38,512 nucleotides of DNA from Chloroflexota bacterium. GTDB lineage: Bacteria > Chloroflexota > Anaerolineae > Caldilineales > Caldilineaceae. The stretch's first letter is position 1; the number at the start of each line of letters is the position of its first letter. Made by a program: the position numbers and the translations under genes. Below are positions 29,670 to 37,095 of the stretch, one piece after another. The stretch is taken from assembly GCA_018969295.1 (NCBI GenBank), contig JAGWYN010000034.1, positions 8,001 to 46,512 on the forward strand, in the 5' to 3' direction. Under the pieces are notes generated by a model. The model saw nothing but the letters and a program-made list of their open reading frames with translations. It was not told the origin of the DNA and did not search any database.

Positions 29670-30578
29670 CTATTCCAGTTTTTTCTTCGCCGGTCTGGCT
29701 TCGTAGATGACTTGGTCTTCCTGAACGAGGTGTGCCTCTGCTGTGTCGACTTTTTCAAGGAGGAGTTTGGCATTTGAAAATAGACTCGAGTTTTCTGCCT
29801 TCAGGTATCGAGCAGACATCTGGCAATATTCAGGGTCAATTTCGATCCCAATGCTATTGCGGCCCGTTCGGAAGGCCGCAATCATCGTTGTGCCAGAACC
29901 GCAGAATGGATCGAGAACGGTATCATCCACAAACGAGAACATTCTGACTAACCGGGTTGCCAGTTCCAGAGGAAATGGCGCGGGATGTTGTTTAGTCGAC
30001 GCCCCAGGGATGTTCCATATTTGTTGGAACCAGTGGTCAAAATCCTCTTTTGAAATCCTGCTGGCGTCCCGCTGAGCGTCAGACGGTTTCCGGTATCCTC
30101 CCGGTTTCCGTTGCATGAGGATGAACTCCATATCGTTTTTGATGATCGCATTGGGTTCATAGGGCTTGCCCAGGAATTTGGAGCCGTTGGCCACCTCATA
30201 GGATGCATTGGCGATTTTGTGCCAGATGATCGGATTTAGATTGTCAAAACCGATTCGCCGGCAGATCACGCAAATGTCCGCGTGGAGGGGAAACACCAGG
30301 TGACGCCCAAAATCACGTCTGGCCACACATACATCACCGACCACGCATACTAGCCGGCCCCCGGGAACAAGAACACGATAGACATGCTTCCAAACCTTCT
30401 CCAGCTCCCTCAAGAAGCTCTCGTAGTCTTGGATATGTCCCAACTGGTCAGGGGTTTCGTTGTAGCGTTTAAGATTCCAATAGGGTGGTGACGTGACCAC
30501 GAGGTGCACGGACTCATCCTCCAAAAAGGACAAATCCCGTGCATCCCCATTGATTAACCTATGAAATGTGCTTTGCAT
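29670..30578 (-). CDS. beta-class DNA methyltransferase of the restriction system
   Basis: 302 aa from ATG 30578, 4 bases after the endonuclease stop; ATG 30602 (20-bp overlap) is an alternative. The catalytic motif IV TSPPYW is at residues 29-34. The SAM motif I DPFCGSGTT comes late (near 223), followed by GRNSIGIEIDPEYC. The IV-before-I order defines the permuted beta class. The central part (VYRVLVPGGRLVCVVGDV, HLVFPLHADICV, NPIIWHKIANASYEV) is the target-recognition region. SPPY is usual for N4-cytosine methyltransferases, but partners of PaeR7I/XhoI enzymes are known as N6-adenine methylases, so the methylated base is open. It should protect host DNA from the adjacent endonuclease. An XhoI site (CTCGAG, 29785-29790) lies inside the gene. 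Confidence 0.9.
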   Translation of the reverse strand: MQSTFHRLINGDARDLSFLEDESVHLVVTSPPYWNLKRYNETPDQLGHIQDYESFLRELEKVWKHVYRVLVPGGRLVCVVGDVCVARRDFGRHLVFPLHADICVICRRIGFDNLNPIIWHKIANASYEVANGSKFLGKPYEPNAIIKNDMEFILMQRKPGGYRKPSDAQRDASRISKEDFDHWFQQIWNIPGASTKQHPAPFPLELATRLVRMFSFVDDTVLDPFCGSGTTMIAAFRTGRNSIGIEIDPEYCQMSARYLKAENSSLFSNAKLLLEKVDTAEAHLVQEDQVIYEARPAKKKLE

Positions 30579-30582
30579 GATT

Positions 30583-31314
30583 TCACGCAAAGGTTGCCAC
30601 ATGGGCGACCAGAACTTTTGCAAAACGTTCGATTGATAAATCATCCGAAGGGGTCTCGAACACACCATTGAGACCGTCGTGACTGGACGAGGTGATAAAG
30701 GCGGAGGCGGTGTAATGACGTTCCAAAACAAGTTTTCGGCAGAACAGTTCATACCGGCGCATGTATGATGCGCCAACGAACTCAGGAAACACCTTGAAGT
30801 GAGGTTCTTGAACCCCGACAGGACGGTTAGATGCCTCGCAGTCCTCCAACATGAAGAAGTAGCCGAGAAACGGTTGCGGACTTTCAAGATATGCCTTTTC
30901 TCGGAAGGCCGTCCAAAGATCCAAGGCGCTGCCTATCGCCTCTTCTGTACGATTGTTAAAATTATTACCAAAAGAAGGGCCGACTTGAGATTTGGCTTCG
31001 ATTGCAGCGATCAATGTCCGCTCACGGACAACAAGGAGGTCCCATTCTTTGGTTGGTCTGAAGAAACCGGGAAGTTCAACAGCTTTCTTTCTGAAAATAG
31101 AGTTTCCAGGAATCCCTGCATTTGTGATGAGTTTTGTGAAAAGGTCAATAAATCCGTCCATCTGTGCGCCGCCGGTCACTGCACTACGTAGACCTTGATC
31201 TGCCTTGTTGCCTTCTTCTTGTTTCCTCCGCTGGGTACCCCTTGTTTGCCAGTAGTGGGCGACTGCTTTGGCGGTGTAATCAGACAAACTTCGAAAAATT
31301 TCATTTTGTTTCAT
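30583..31314 (-). CDS. PaeR7I/XhoI-type type II restriction endonuclease
   Basis: 243 aa, the usual length of the PaeR7I family. Family hallmarks are dense: ADQGLRSAVTGGAQMDGF, ELPGFFRPTKEWDLLVV, AAIEAKSQVGPSFGNN, NNRTEEAIGSALDLW, YFFMLEDCEAS and EPHFKVFPEFVGASYMRRYELF. The PD-(D/E)xK site is Asp92, Glu106 and Lys108. Known members cut CTCGAG, so that is the predicted site. It precedes the methyltransferase gene by 4 bases in one operon, so R is translated before M. The start ATG 31314 has no Shine-Dalgarno; an extended -10 sits right before it, suggesting a leaderless message. The family call is strong; specificity is inference. Confidence 0.93.
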   Translation of the reverse strand: MKQNEIFRSLSDYTAKAVAHYWQTRGTQRRKQEEGNKADQGLRSAVTGGAQMDGFIDLFTKLITNAGIPGNSIFRKKAVELPGFFRPTKEWDLLVVRERTLIAAIEAKSQVGPSFGNNFNNRTEEAIGSALDLWTAFREKAYLESPQPFLGYFFMLEDCEASNRPVGVQEPHFKVFPEFVGASYMRRYELFCRKLVLERHYTASAFITSSSHDGLNGVFETPSDDLSIERFAKVLVAHVATFA

Positions 31315-31617
31315 GGGGGTATTCTATCAGGTTATTTCTTGGTTTTCCAGAAGGCCAACGGCTCGGGCAGCCGCTGTACTTGATCCCACAAACAAGACCA
31401 CATACGAATTTTATCCTCCGTACAGTACATATGAGCATACTGCGCTCTCTTGTTTTTGTCACTTTGTGGTCTTGACAGCGGGGCCAGGTCTAGCCCCTCC
31501 CCCTCTATGGCCGTCTTGCCACAAACAGGCAGAAGAGACACGAACACCCACCTGGACGCCAACTTGTCGAACTGGCTGGGTTGACAGTACAATCGTGCAG
31601 CAATGAACAATCAACGT
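31315..31617. other. non-coding gap with an inverted repeat
   Basis: I see no gene in these 303 bases. CAAGACCACA (31393-31402) recurs inverted as TGTGGTCTTG (31465-31474). A TTGACA at 31581-31586 could be the -35 of a promoter reading towards ybbP, but its -10 (TGAACA at 17 bases) is poor. The endonuclease promoter is at the left edge. Confidence 0.4.
31321..31329 (-). promoter_or_regulatory. extended -10 promoter giving a leaderless endonuclease mRNA
   Basis: Minus strand TGATAGAAT (hexamer TAGAAT at 31321-31326) is followed by six bases (ACCCCC-like) and the ATG at 31314. A start site 6-7 bases after the hexamer would fall on the A of the ATG. No Shine-Dalgarno could be present in such a message. 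Confidence 0.5.
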
Positions 31618-31882
31618 GTGACCTTCGACATCCCTCCTGACGAATTTGTCGTGATCATGGGCGGCAAGTCCAGCTTGCTCAGCGTGCTTTCAGGGCTGGA
31701 CCAGCCAAGCCAGGGACGTATCTATCCTCCAGTTGCACTGCGAGCGCCAGGCCACGCTGGCCCTCGTCATCCATGCGATCGAGGTCACCGAACATGCCGA
31801 GCGCGTCATCACGCTCGCTGATGGGAAGATCGTAGGGAACGAGCGGAAGGGGAAACAGGGTCGATGGTCAACGGTCAATTGA
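31618..31882 (+). pseudogene. decayed second copy of ybbA
   Basis: Two blocks match the intact gene. 31618-31725 matches 28075-28194, lacking 12 bp that encode part of the Walker A loop; the last ~50 bases are identical. 31731-31855 matches 28556-28680 with 14 differences, 12 of them transitions. The 361 bases between the blocks are replaced by five (CCTCC), which also shifts the frame; Q-loop, signature and Walker B are gone. The C-terminal frame runs on to a TGA at 31880-31882, 22 bases before ybbP. It cannot make an ATPase. It marks the right border of the island and shows that ybbP once had an ATPase gene directly in front of it. Confidence 0.9.
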
Positions 31883-31904
31883 CAATTCACGATTCTTCCC
31901 CCCA

Positions 31905-34445
31905 ATGACTTTGCTGCACCTTACCTTCATCCGCCGCCAGCTTGCCACCACCCGCAGCCAGTCGCTCATTTTTTTGCTCTGCGTAGCGCTTTCTATGGTG
32001 ACGCTCGTGGCGCTGCGCGGCTTCGGAGACAGCGTCGACCGCGCGCTGACCCGTGATGCGCGTGCCCTGATTGGCGCCGACGTCGTTGTGCAGTCGAACT
32101 TCACCTTTGACCCGGCCGTCGACGCGGCCGTGGCGGCGATCGTGGCGCGCGGCGACGCCGAAACTGTCCGCACCTGGGAGTTCTATTCCGTCGTGCGCCG
32201 CAGCGGCGAAGACAGTTCTCTGCTCTCGAATCTTAAGATCGTGGAGGCGGGCTGGCCCCTTTACGGCAGCGCGACGCTGGCCTCGGGCGCTGCGCTGAGC
32301 GCTGTGCTTGCGCCCGGTCGCATCATCGTGGAGCAAGCATTGCTCGACCGGCTGGGCGTTCAGGTTGGTGATGCGCTGCGCGTGGGCGACGCCAACCTGA
32401 CCATTGGCGGCGTCATCACATTTGAACCCGACCGGCCGACAACCTTCTTCGCACTCGGCCCGCGCGTCCTCGTCGACGCCGCCGATCTGGCCGCACTCAA
32501 CCTCGTCAACCCCGGCTCGCGCGTCACCTATCGCTGGCTGCTCAAGGCTGCCGATCCCGACAGCGTCGACGCGCTCGCCGCCGAGATCCGGGCCGTCGCC
32601 GCTCGCGATTTCGTGCGCGTCGACACCTTCCGCACCGCGCGCACCGGCGTGGAGCGCTTCTTCACCAACTTTCTCTTCTTCCTGAGCCTGGTGGGTATCT
32701 TCACGCTCATGCTTGCCGGCATCGGCATCCAGAGTTCGCTGACCGCGTTTTTGCGCGAGCGCCATGGCACGATCGCCATCGCCAAGACACTCGGCGCTTC
32801 CAGCCGCTTCGTCATGGCCAATTTCTACCTCGTCGTGCTGCTGCTCGGCACCCTCGGCGCGCTGCTGGGCATCGTGTTTGGCTTGATGTTGCAGTGGACG
32901 CTGCCGACGCTGCTCAGCGGTTTTCTGCCGCCCGACATCGAGCTGCTGATTTCGACGCGCGCGGTGGTAGAGAGTGCGCTGCTTGGGCTCGTCGTGGTGC
33001 TGCTCTTCACCTTTCTGCCGCTCTACCGCCTGGAAGGACTGCGTCCCAGCTACATTTTTCGCAAGGAAGAGCCACCTATCGTCCACCGTCTGCCCTTTGC
33101 ACTCACCCTGGCGTTGATTCTGGGCCTCTTTACGGCGCTGGTCATCTGGCAACTGGGCGATGTGCGGACCGCGCTCTGGTTTGCCGGCGGCGCGTTGGGG
33201 CTGCTGCTGATTGCGGCGCTGCTCACCGAGGCGGCGCTGTGGCTGCTCAGACGGTGGGCTGTGCGCTGGCTGCCCATGCGACAGGCGCTGCGCGGGCTCT
33301 TCCGGCCGCGCAACGGCACGCGCGCCATCGTCGTCACCCTCTCCACGGCACTGGGCGTGCTCTTCTGCATCTTCGTCATCGAACAGAACCTGCGCGCCAG
33401 CTTCGTGCAATCCTATCCGCCCAGTGCCCCCAACGTCTTCTTTTTGGATATCCAGCCCGGCCAGCAGGCAGATTTTGCAGAGACGCTCGGTATGGAGGCG
33501 GAGTACATTCCTGTCGTGCGCGCCGCACTTTTGACCGTCAACGGCGAGGAACCGCGCCGTACCCCCGAGGCGGATGACCGCGGCAGCAATGAGGGCACAG
33601 ACGAATCTGAAGGGGACGACGGGCGCCGAGCGCCGCAATATACGCTCACCTATCGCGACACGCTGGCAGAAGGTGAGACGCTGGTGCAGGGCGCATCCCT
33701 CTTTGGTGCGGCTCAGGAGCTCCATGCCGTCTCTGTACTCCAGGAGACGGCCGAAGCACGCGGCATCGCCGTCGGCGACCTGTTGACTTTCAACATCCAG
33801 GGCGTGCCGCTGGACGCCACGGTGACCAGCATTCGCAAACAGGATGCCGAATCGGTGCAGCCCTTCTTTGGCTTTGTCTTTGCGCCGGCCGCGCTCAGCG
33901 CCGCGCCACAGACGATCTTCACCGGCGTGCGGGTGGCGCCAGACCAAATCGCCCCACTGCAGAACCGCATGGTGGCACAATTTCCCAACGTCACCGTCAT
34001 CGACGTGACCGCCACCCTCGCACAGTTTGCCTCGGTCGTGCAGCGCATCACGCAGGTCGTGCGCTTCTTCAGCGCGTTCAGCATCCTGGCCGGGCTGTTG
34101 ATCGTGGTCAGCTCGGTCTATGCGACGCGTCTGGCGCGCGTGCAGGAAGCTGCATACTACAAAGTGCTGGGCGCCACGAGCCGCTGGGTGACAGCCGTCT
34201 TTGCCTTGGAAAATGTGCTGCTCGGCCTGTTCAGCGCAGTGCTGGCGCTGCTCATGGCACAGGTGGCGGCCTGGGCCATCATGACTTGGCTCTTCGAACT
34301 GGAGTACCGCTTCCTGCCCTTGGCCAGCCTGGCCATGATTGCGACAACGATTGCAGCCGTGACCCTGGTCGGCATGGTAGCCTCTATCGGGATCCTGCAC
34401 AGCCGGCCCATCAATTTTTTGCGGATGCAGACCGAGAATGAATAG
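31905..34445 (+). CDS. ybbP: ABC permease, YbbP-like
   Basis: 846 aa (E. coli YbbP is about 800). N-terminal membrane segment (SLIFLLCVALSMVTLVAL, about 20-37), a long extracytoplasmic domain, three membrane segments (about 258-380), then a pair of segments around 395-440 and another at about 475. A second extracytoplasmic domain has an acidic insert (DDRGSNEGTDESEGDDG), and three final segments end at about 835. PLYGSATLASG, LLDRLGVQVGDALRVGDA and NPGSRVTYRW match YbbP more than MacB. Type VII permeases of this kind work on lipids or envelope substrates. The start ATG has no Shine-Dalgarno, only a C-run, right after the damaged ybbA copy, so expression may be impaired or newly wired. tesA follows after 12 bases. 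Confidence 0.9.
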   Translation: MTLLHLTFIRRQLATTRSQSLIFLLCVALSMVTLVALRGFGDSVDRALTRDARALIGADVVVQSNFTFDPAVDAAVAAIVARGDAETVRTWEFYSVVRRSGEDSSLLSNLKIVEAGWPLYGSATLASGAALSAVLAPGRIIVEQALLDRLGVQVGDALRVGDANLTIGGVITFEPDRPTTFFALGPRVLVDAADLAALNLVNPGSRVTYRWLLKAADPDSVDALAAEIRAVAARDFVRVDTFRTARTGVERFFTNFLFFLSLVGIFTLMLAGIGIQSSLTAFLRERHGTIAIAKTLGASSRFVMANFYLVVLLLGTLGALLGIVFGLMLQWTLPTLLSGFLPPDIELLISTRAVVESALLGLVVVLLFTFLPLYRLEGLRPSYIFRKEEPPIVHRLPFALTLALILGLFTALVIWQLGDVRTALWFAGGALGLLLIAALLTEAALWLLRRWAVRWLPMRQALRGLFRPRNGTRAIVVTLSTALGVLFCIFVIEQNLRASFVQSYPPSAPNVFFLDIQPGQQADFAETLGMEAEYIPVVRAALLTVNGEEPRRTPEADDRGSNEGTDESEGDDGRRAPQYTLTYRDTLAEGETLVQGASLFGAAQELHAVSVLQETAEARGIAVGDLLTFNIQGVPLDATVTSIRKQDAESVQPFFGFVFAPAALSAAPQTIFTGVRVAPDQIAPLQNRMVAQFPNVTVIDVTATLAQFASVVQRITQVVRFFSAFSILAGLLIVVSSVYATRLARVQEAAYYKVLGATSRWVTAVFALENVLLGLFSAVLALLMAQVAAWAIMTWLFELEYRFLPLASLAMIATTIAAVTLVGMVASIGILHSRPINFLRMQTENE

Positions 34446-34457
34446 GAACGAGTCAAC

Positions 34458-35180
34458 ATGGTTGCATTGGTTCGCCAGATAAAAAGAGATGCCTTGCCGT
34501 CGCGGCAGAGGAGACGCCAGCCGAGGCAGATCCTGGCACTCCTGGCGATTGGCCTCTTGCTGGCAGGTTGCGGGGGGGCGTCCACCCCAGCCCCCACCCC
34601 AGCCCCCACGCCGAACGAAGAACTTCTGATTCTCGCCATCGGTGACAGCCTGACGGAGGGGCTTGGCGTCAGAAGTGAAGAGACCTACCCAGCACAGCTG
34701 GAGGCGGCATTGCGCGCCGACGGGTACGCCGTGCGAGTCGTCAACGCCGGCGTGAGCGGCGAGACGAGCAGCGGCACATTGCAGCGCATCGACTGGCTGC
34801 TGCAACAAGAGCCCGACATTGTCATCCTGGCGATCGGGGGCAACGACGGCCTGCGCGCCATCGATCCGGCATTGACCGAGCAAAACATCGCCGCGCTGGT
34901 GACGCGCATCCAGCAAAGCGATGCCGTCGTGGTGCTGCCCGGCATGGAAATGGTGCGCAACCTGGGCAGCGAGTTCGTCGACGACTTTCGCACCATCTAC
35001 CCGCGCGTGGCCGAGCAAACTGGCGCTATCCTCATGCCCTTTTTTCTCGAAGGCGTCGCAGGCGACCGCATGCTCAACCAGCCTGACTTCATTCACCCCA
35101 CAGCCGCAGGCTATCGCGTCGTCGTCCAGAATCTCCTCCCGTATGTCGAACAAGCCCTGCAGCAGCTGCAGGCACGCTAA
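34458..35180 (+). CDS. tesA: GDSL/SGNH esterase lipoprotein, TesA-like
   Basis: 240 aa. The N-terminus is a lipoprotein signal with an unusually long basic n-region and LLLAGC (Cys38), followed by a Pro/Thr linker (tandem APTP). SGNH hydrolase blocks: IGDSLTEG (nucleophile Ser64), NAGVSGET (Gly101), IGGNDGL (Asn129) and DFIHP (Asp210, His213), a complete catalytic set. The QNIAALVTRI and LMPFFLEGV stretches match TesA (multifunctional thioesterase/lysophospholipase). TesA in E. coli is soluble and periplasmic; here it would be anchored to the membrane by lipid. Placement directly after ybbP supports a YbbA-YbbP-TesA complex acting on membrane lipids or acyl chains. RBS AGGAACGAG. Confidence 0.92.
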   Translation: MVALVRQIKRDALPSRQRRRQPRQILALLAIGLLLAGCGGASTPAPTPAPTPNEELLILAIGDSLTEGLGVRSEETYPAQLEAALRADGYAVRVVNAGVSGETSSGTLQRIDWLLQQEPDIVILAIGGNDGLRAIDPALTEQNIAALVTRIQQSDAVVVLPGMEMVRNLGSEFVDDFRTIYPRVAEQTGAILMPFFLEGVAGDRMLNQPDFIHPTAAGYRVVVQNLLPYVEQALQQLQAR

Positions 35181-35237
35181 CCGAGAAGAACAGTTCCCAC
35201 CCTCCCCTCTTTTTCTGCAAATGGACAGCCCGTAGGA

Positions 35238-35246
35238 TGTTATAAT
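35238..35246 (+). promoter_or_regulatory. extended -10 promoter for the DUF262/DUF1524 gene
   Basis: TGTTATAAT is a perfect extended -10, 60 bases before ATG 35306. No good -35 lies 17 bases upstream. It places the gene under its own control rather than in the tesA transcript. Confidence 0.5.
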
Positions 35247-35305
35247 GGACGAAGCAGATCGATTCAGGATCTCTCTGGATGTCTTGGCGAGCGGGGAGGC
35301 AACCC

Positions 35306-37021
35306 ATGTCGGCGGTCAACTTCAATACATCGAACCAGACATTGCGGCAACTTTTGGGAAATGGGTTGACATATCGCGTGCCACGGTTTCAACGAGACTA
35401 CAGCTGGACTCAAGATGAGTGGGAAGATCTGTGGCAGGACATTCAGGAGACAATGCGCCCTGGCGGGGAGCTGGCCCATTATATGGGATACCTCGTGCTC
35501 CAGTCCCAAGACAATCGCAGCTTTGATGTGATTGATGGGCAGCAACGGCTGACAACGCTCAGCCTGCTGGCACTTGCTGTATTGAAATGCCTTCAGGAAC
35601 TGGCTGCAAGCGGGGTTGACAGCGAGGACAATCGCCGTCGTGTGGAACAACTTCGCCAAAGTTTCATCGGCTATCTCGATCCGGTTACGCTGGTGCCCCG
35701 TACGAAATTGTCACTGAATCGAAATAACGACGCATACTATCGGGACTATCTTGTGCCCCTCCAGAAACTGCCCCAGCGTGGGCTGAGGGCATCAGAACAG
35801 CTGTTGCGAAAAGCATTTGAATGGCTGGCGCGGCAAGTCGGTGAGCAATATGCCAGACCACAAAATGGCGCGGAGCTGGCTAAATTTCTGGACAGGCTCT
35901 CCGATAAACTTTTTTTTACAGTCATTACTGTCACGGACGAGCTGAACGCGTTCAAGGTGTTCGAGACGCTGAACGCTCGCGGCGTAAGGTTGTCGCCCAC
36001 TGACCTCCTCAAGAACTACCTGTTCTCAGTGGTTTATCGGGAGAGCAGCCACGGGCAGGAAATCGATGCTCTGGAGCGACGCTGGGAGAGCCTGGTTGGC
36101 CGTCTCGGCGGTGAAAGTTTTCCTGATTTTTTGCGCGCTCACTGGAACAGTCGCCGTCGATTTGTCCGTGAATCAGACCTGTTCAAAACTATTCGAACGG
36201 AGACCCCAGACAAACGCAAAGTCTTTGATCTCCTGCGCGAAATGGAACAGGACATCGATGTGTACGTGGCATTGTCCAACCCAGAAGATGACCTCTGGAG
36301 CGAGGAACAGCGACAATCTGTTCGTGAGCTACGTATGTTCAGTGTTCGTCAGCCTTGGCCACTGCTGATGGCAGCATTTCGGGCATTCAATACACAGGGC
36401 ATGACCGAACTCCTGAAGGCGTGCAGTGTTATCTCATTCCGATACAACGTCATCAGCAGCCTGGTCACCAATGAACAGGAACGGACATACAACGGAGTCG
36501 CACAAAGAATTGCCGCTGGTGAGTTAGCATCGCCAGCGCAGGTGATCCGCGCACTTTCGCCCATTTATGTGGCCGATGATGGCTTTAGGCAGAATTTTGC
36601 CAACAAGGTGTTGCGCACATCAGCGGCGCGCAACAAACAGATCGTTCGCTATCTCCTGTTCGCATTGGAAGCGCACCTCACTGGCTCTGTCTACGATTTT
36701 GACAGCCCGCGATATAGCCTGGAGCACATCCTGCCCGAAAATCCAGCCGGAAACTGGGGACAATTCAGCGACGAACAGGTCGAGGCTGCTGTATACCGTC
36801 TGGGAAACTTTGTGATGCTCGAAACAAAGGCAAATCGAGAGTTGGGGAATCGTCCATTCGATGAAAAACGGCCGGTGTACGCGCAAAGCGTATTGGATTT
36901 GACCCGCAGGATCGCCGAAGACAACAGCGAGTGGACTCTGGATCGTCTGGCGGAGCGTCAACGTTGGATGGCTCGACAGGCGACCGGGATATGGCGCGTC
37001 GCTCAACTGGCCCATCCCTGA
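35306..37021 (+). CDS. DUF262-DUF1524 (GmrSD/SspE-like) defence protein
   Basis: 571 aa from ATG 35306, chosen for GGGGAGG upstream; ATG 35279 is in frame but has none. The N-terminal DUF262 domain has YRVPRFQRDYSW (residues 23-34) and VIDGQQRLTTLS (DGQQR at 77-81), a ParB-like NTP-binding site. A helical middle contains LNARGVRLSPTDLLKNYLF. The C-terminal DUF1524 HNH-like nuclease domain has YSLEHILPENP with His474, then LGNFVMLETKANRELGNRPFDEKR. This is the layout of single-chain GmrSD, BrxU and SspE proteins, which cut phage DNA carrying modified bases or phosphorothioates. No dnd/ssp or BREX gene is in the window. Codon use is more AT-rich than the core genes, as in the restriction island nearby. 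Confidence 0.88.
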   Translation: MSAVNFNTSNQTLRQLLGNGLTYRVPRFQRDYSWTQDEWEDLWQDIQETMRPGGELAHYMGYLVLQSQDNRSFDVIDGQQRLTTLSLLALAVLKCLQELAASGVDSEDNRRRVEQLRQSFIGYLDPVTLVPRTKLSLNRNNDAYYRDYLVPLQKLPQRGLRASEQLLRKAFEWLARQVGEQYARPQNGAELAKFLDRLSDKLFFTVITVTDELNAFKVFETLNARGVRLSPTDLLKNYLFSVVYRESSHGQEIDALERRWESLVGRLGGESFPDFLRAHWNSRRRFVRESDLFKTIRTETPDKRKVFDLLREMEQDIDVYVALSNPEDDLWSEEQRQSVRELRMFSVRQPWPLLMAAFRAFNTQGMTELLKACSVISFRYNVISSLVTNEQERTYNGVAQRIAAGELASPAQVIRALSPIYVADDGFRQNFANKVLRTSAARNKQIVRYLLFALEAHLTGSVYDFDSPRYSLEHILPENPAGNWGQFSDEQVEAAVYRLGNFVMLETKANRELGNRPFDEKRPVYAQSVLDLTRRIAEDNSEWTLDRLAERQRWMARQATGIWRVAQLAHP

Positions 37022-37095
37022 TCTCTGACCCGTTGTGACCTTTGTCTGCCAACGCCCTCGAACCAATGAGAAAACCTTCCCGGGAGGGTATGAGG

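Larger units (their letters stand above)
28714..31617. other. inserted island with a restriction-modification system
   Basis: This block lies between intact ybbA and its decayed copy in front of ybbP. It is visibly AT-richer than the flanks, all its genes are on the minus strand opposite to ybbAP-tesA, and it carries R, M and a GyrI-like gene. No integrase, transposase, tRNA or terminal repeat is visible. The boundaries are inferred from where ybbA homology stops and restarts. Confidence 0.65.

Noticed and set aside
31874..31895. GTCAATTGAC palindrome before ybbP as a mobile-element end
   Set aside because: Only ten bases, no matching copy at the other island border, and no target-site duplication.
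31887..35153. A 1088-codon open frame on the minus strand opposite ybbP and tesA
   Set aside because: It is antisense to two genes with complete motifs; its translation is low-complexity Gln/His/Arg/Asp-rich, as expected from the complement of GC-biased codons.
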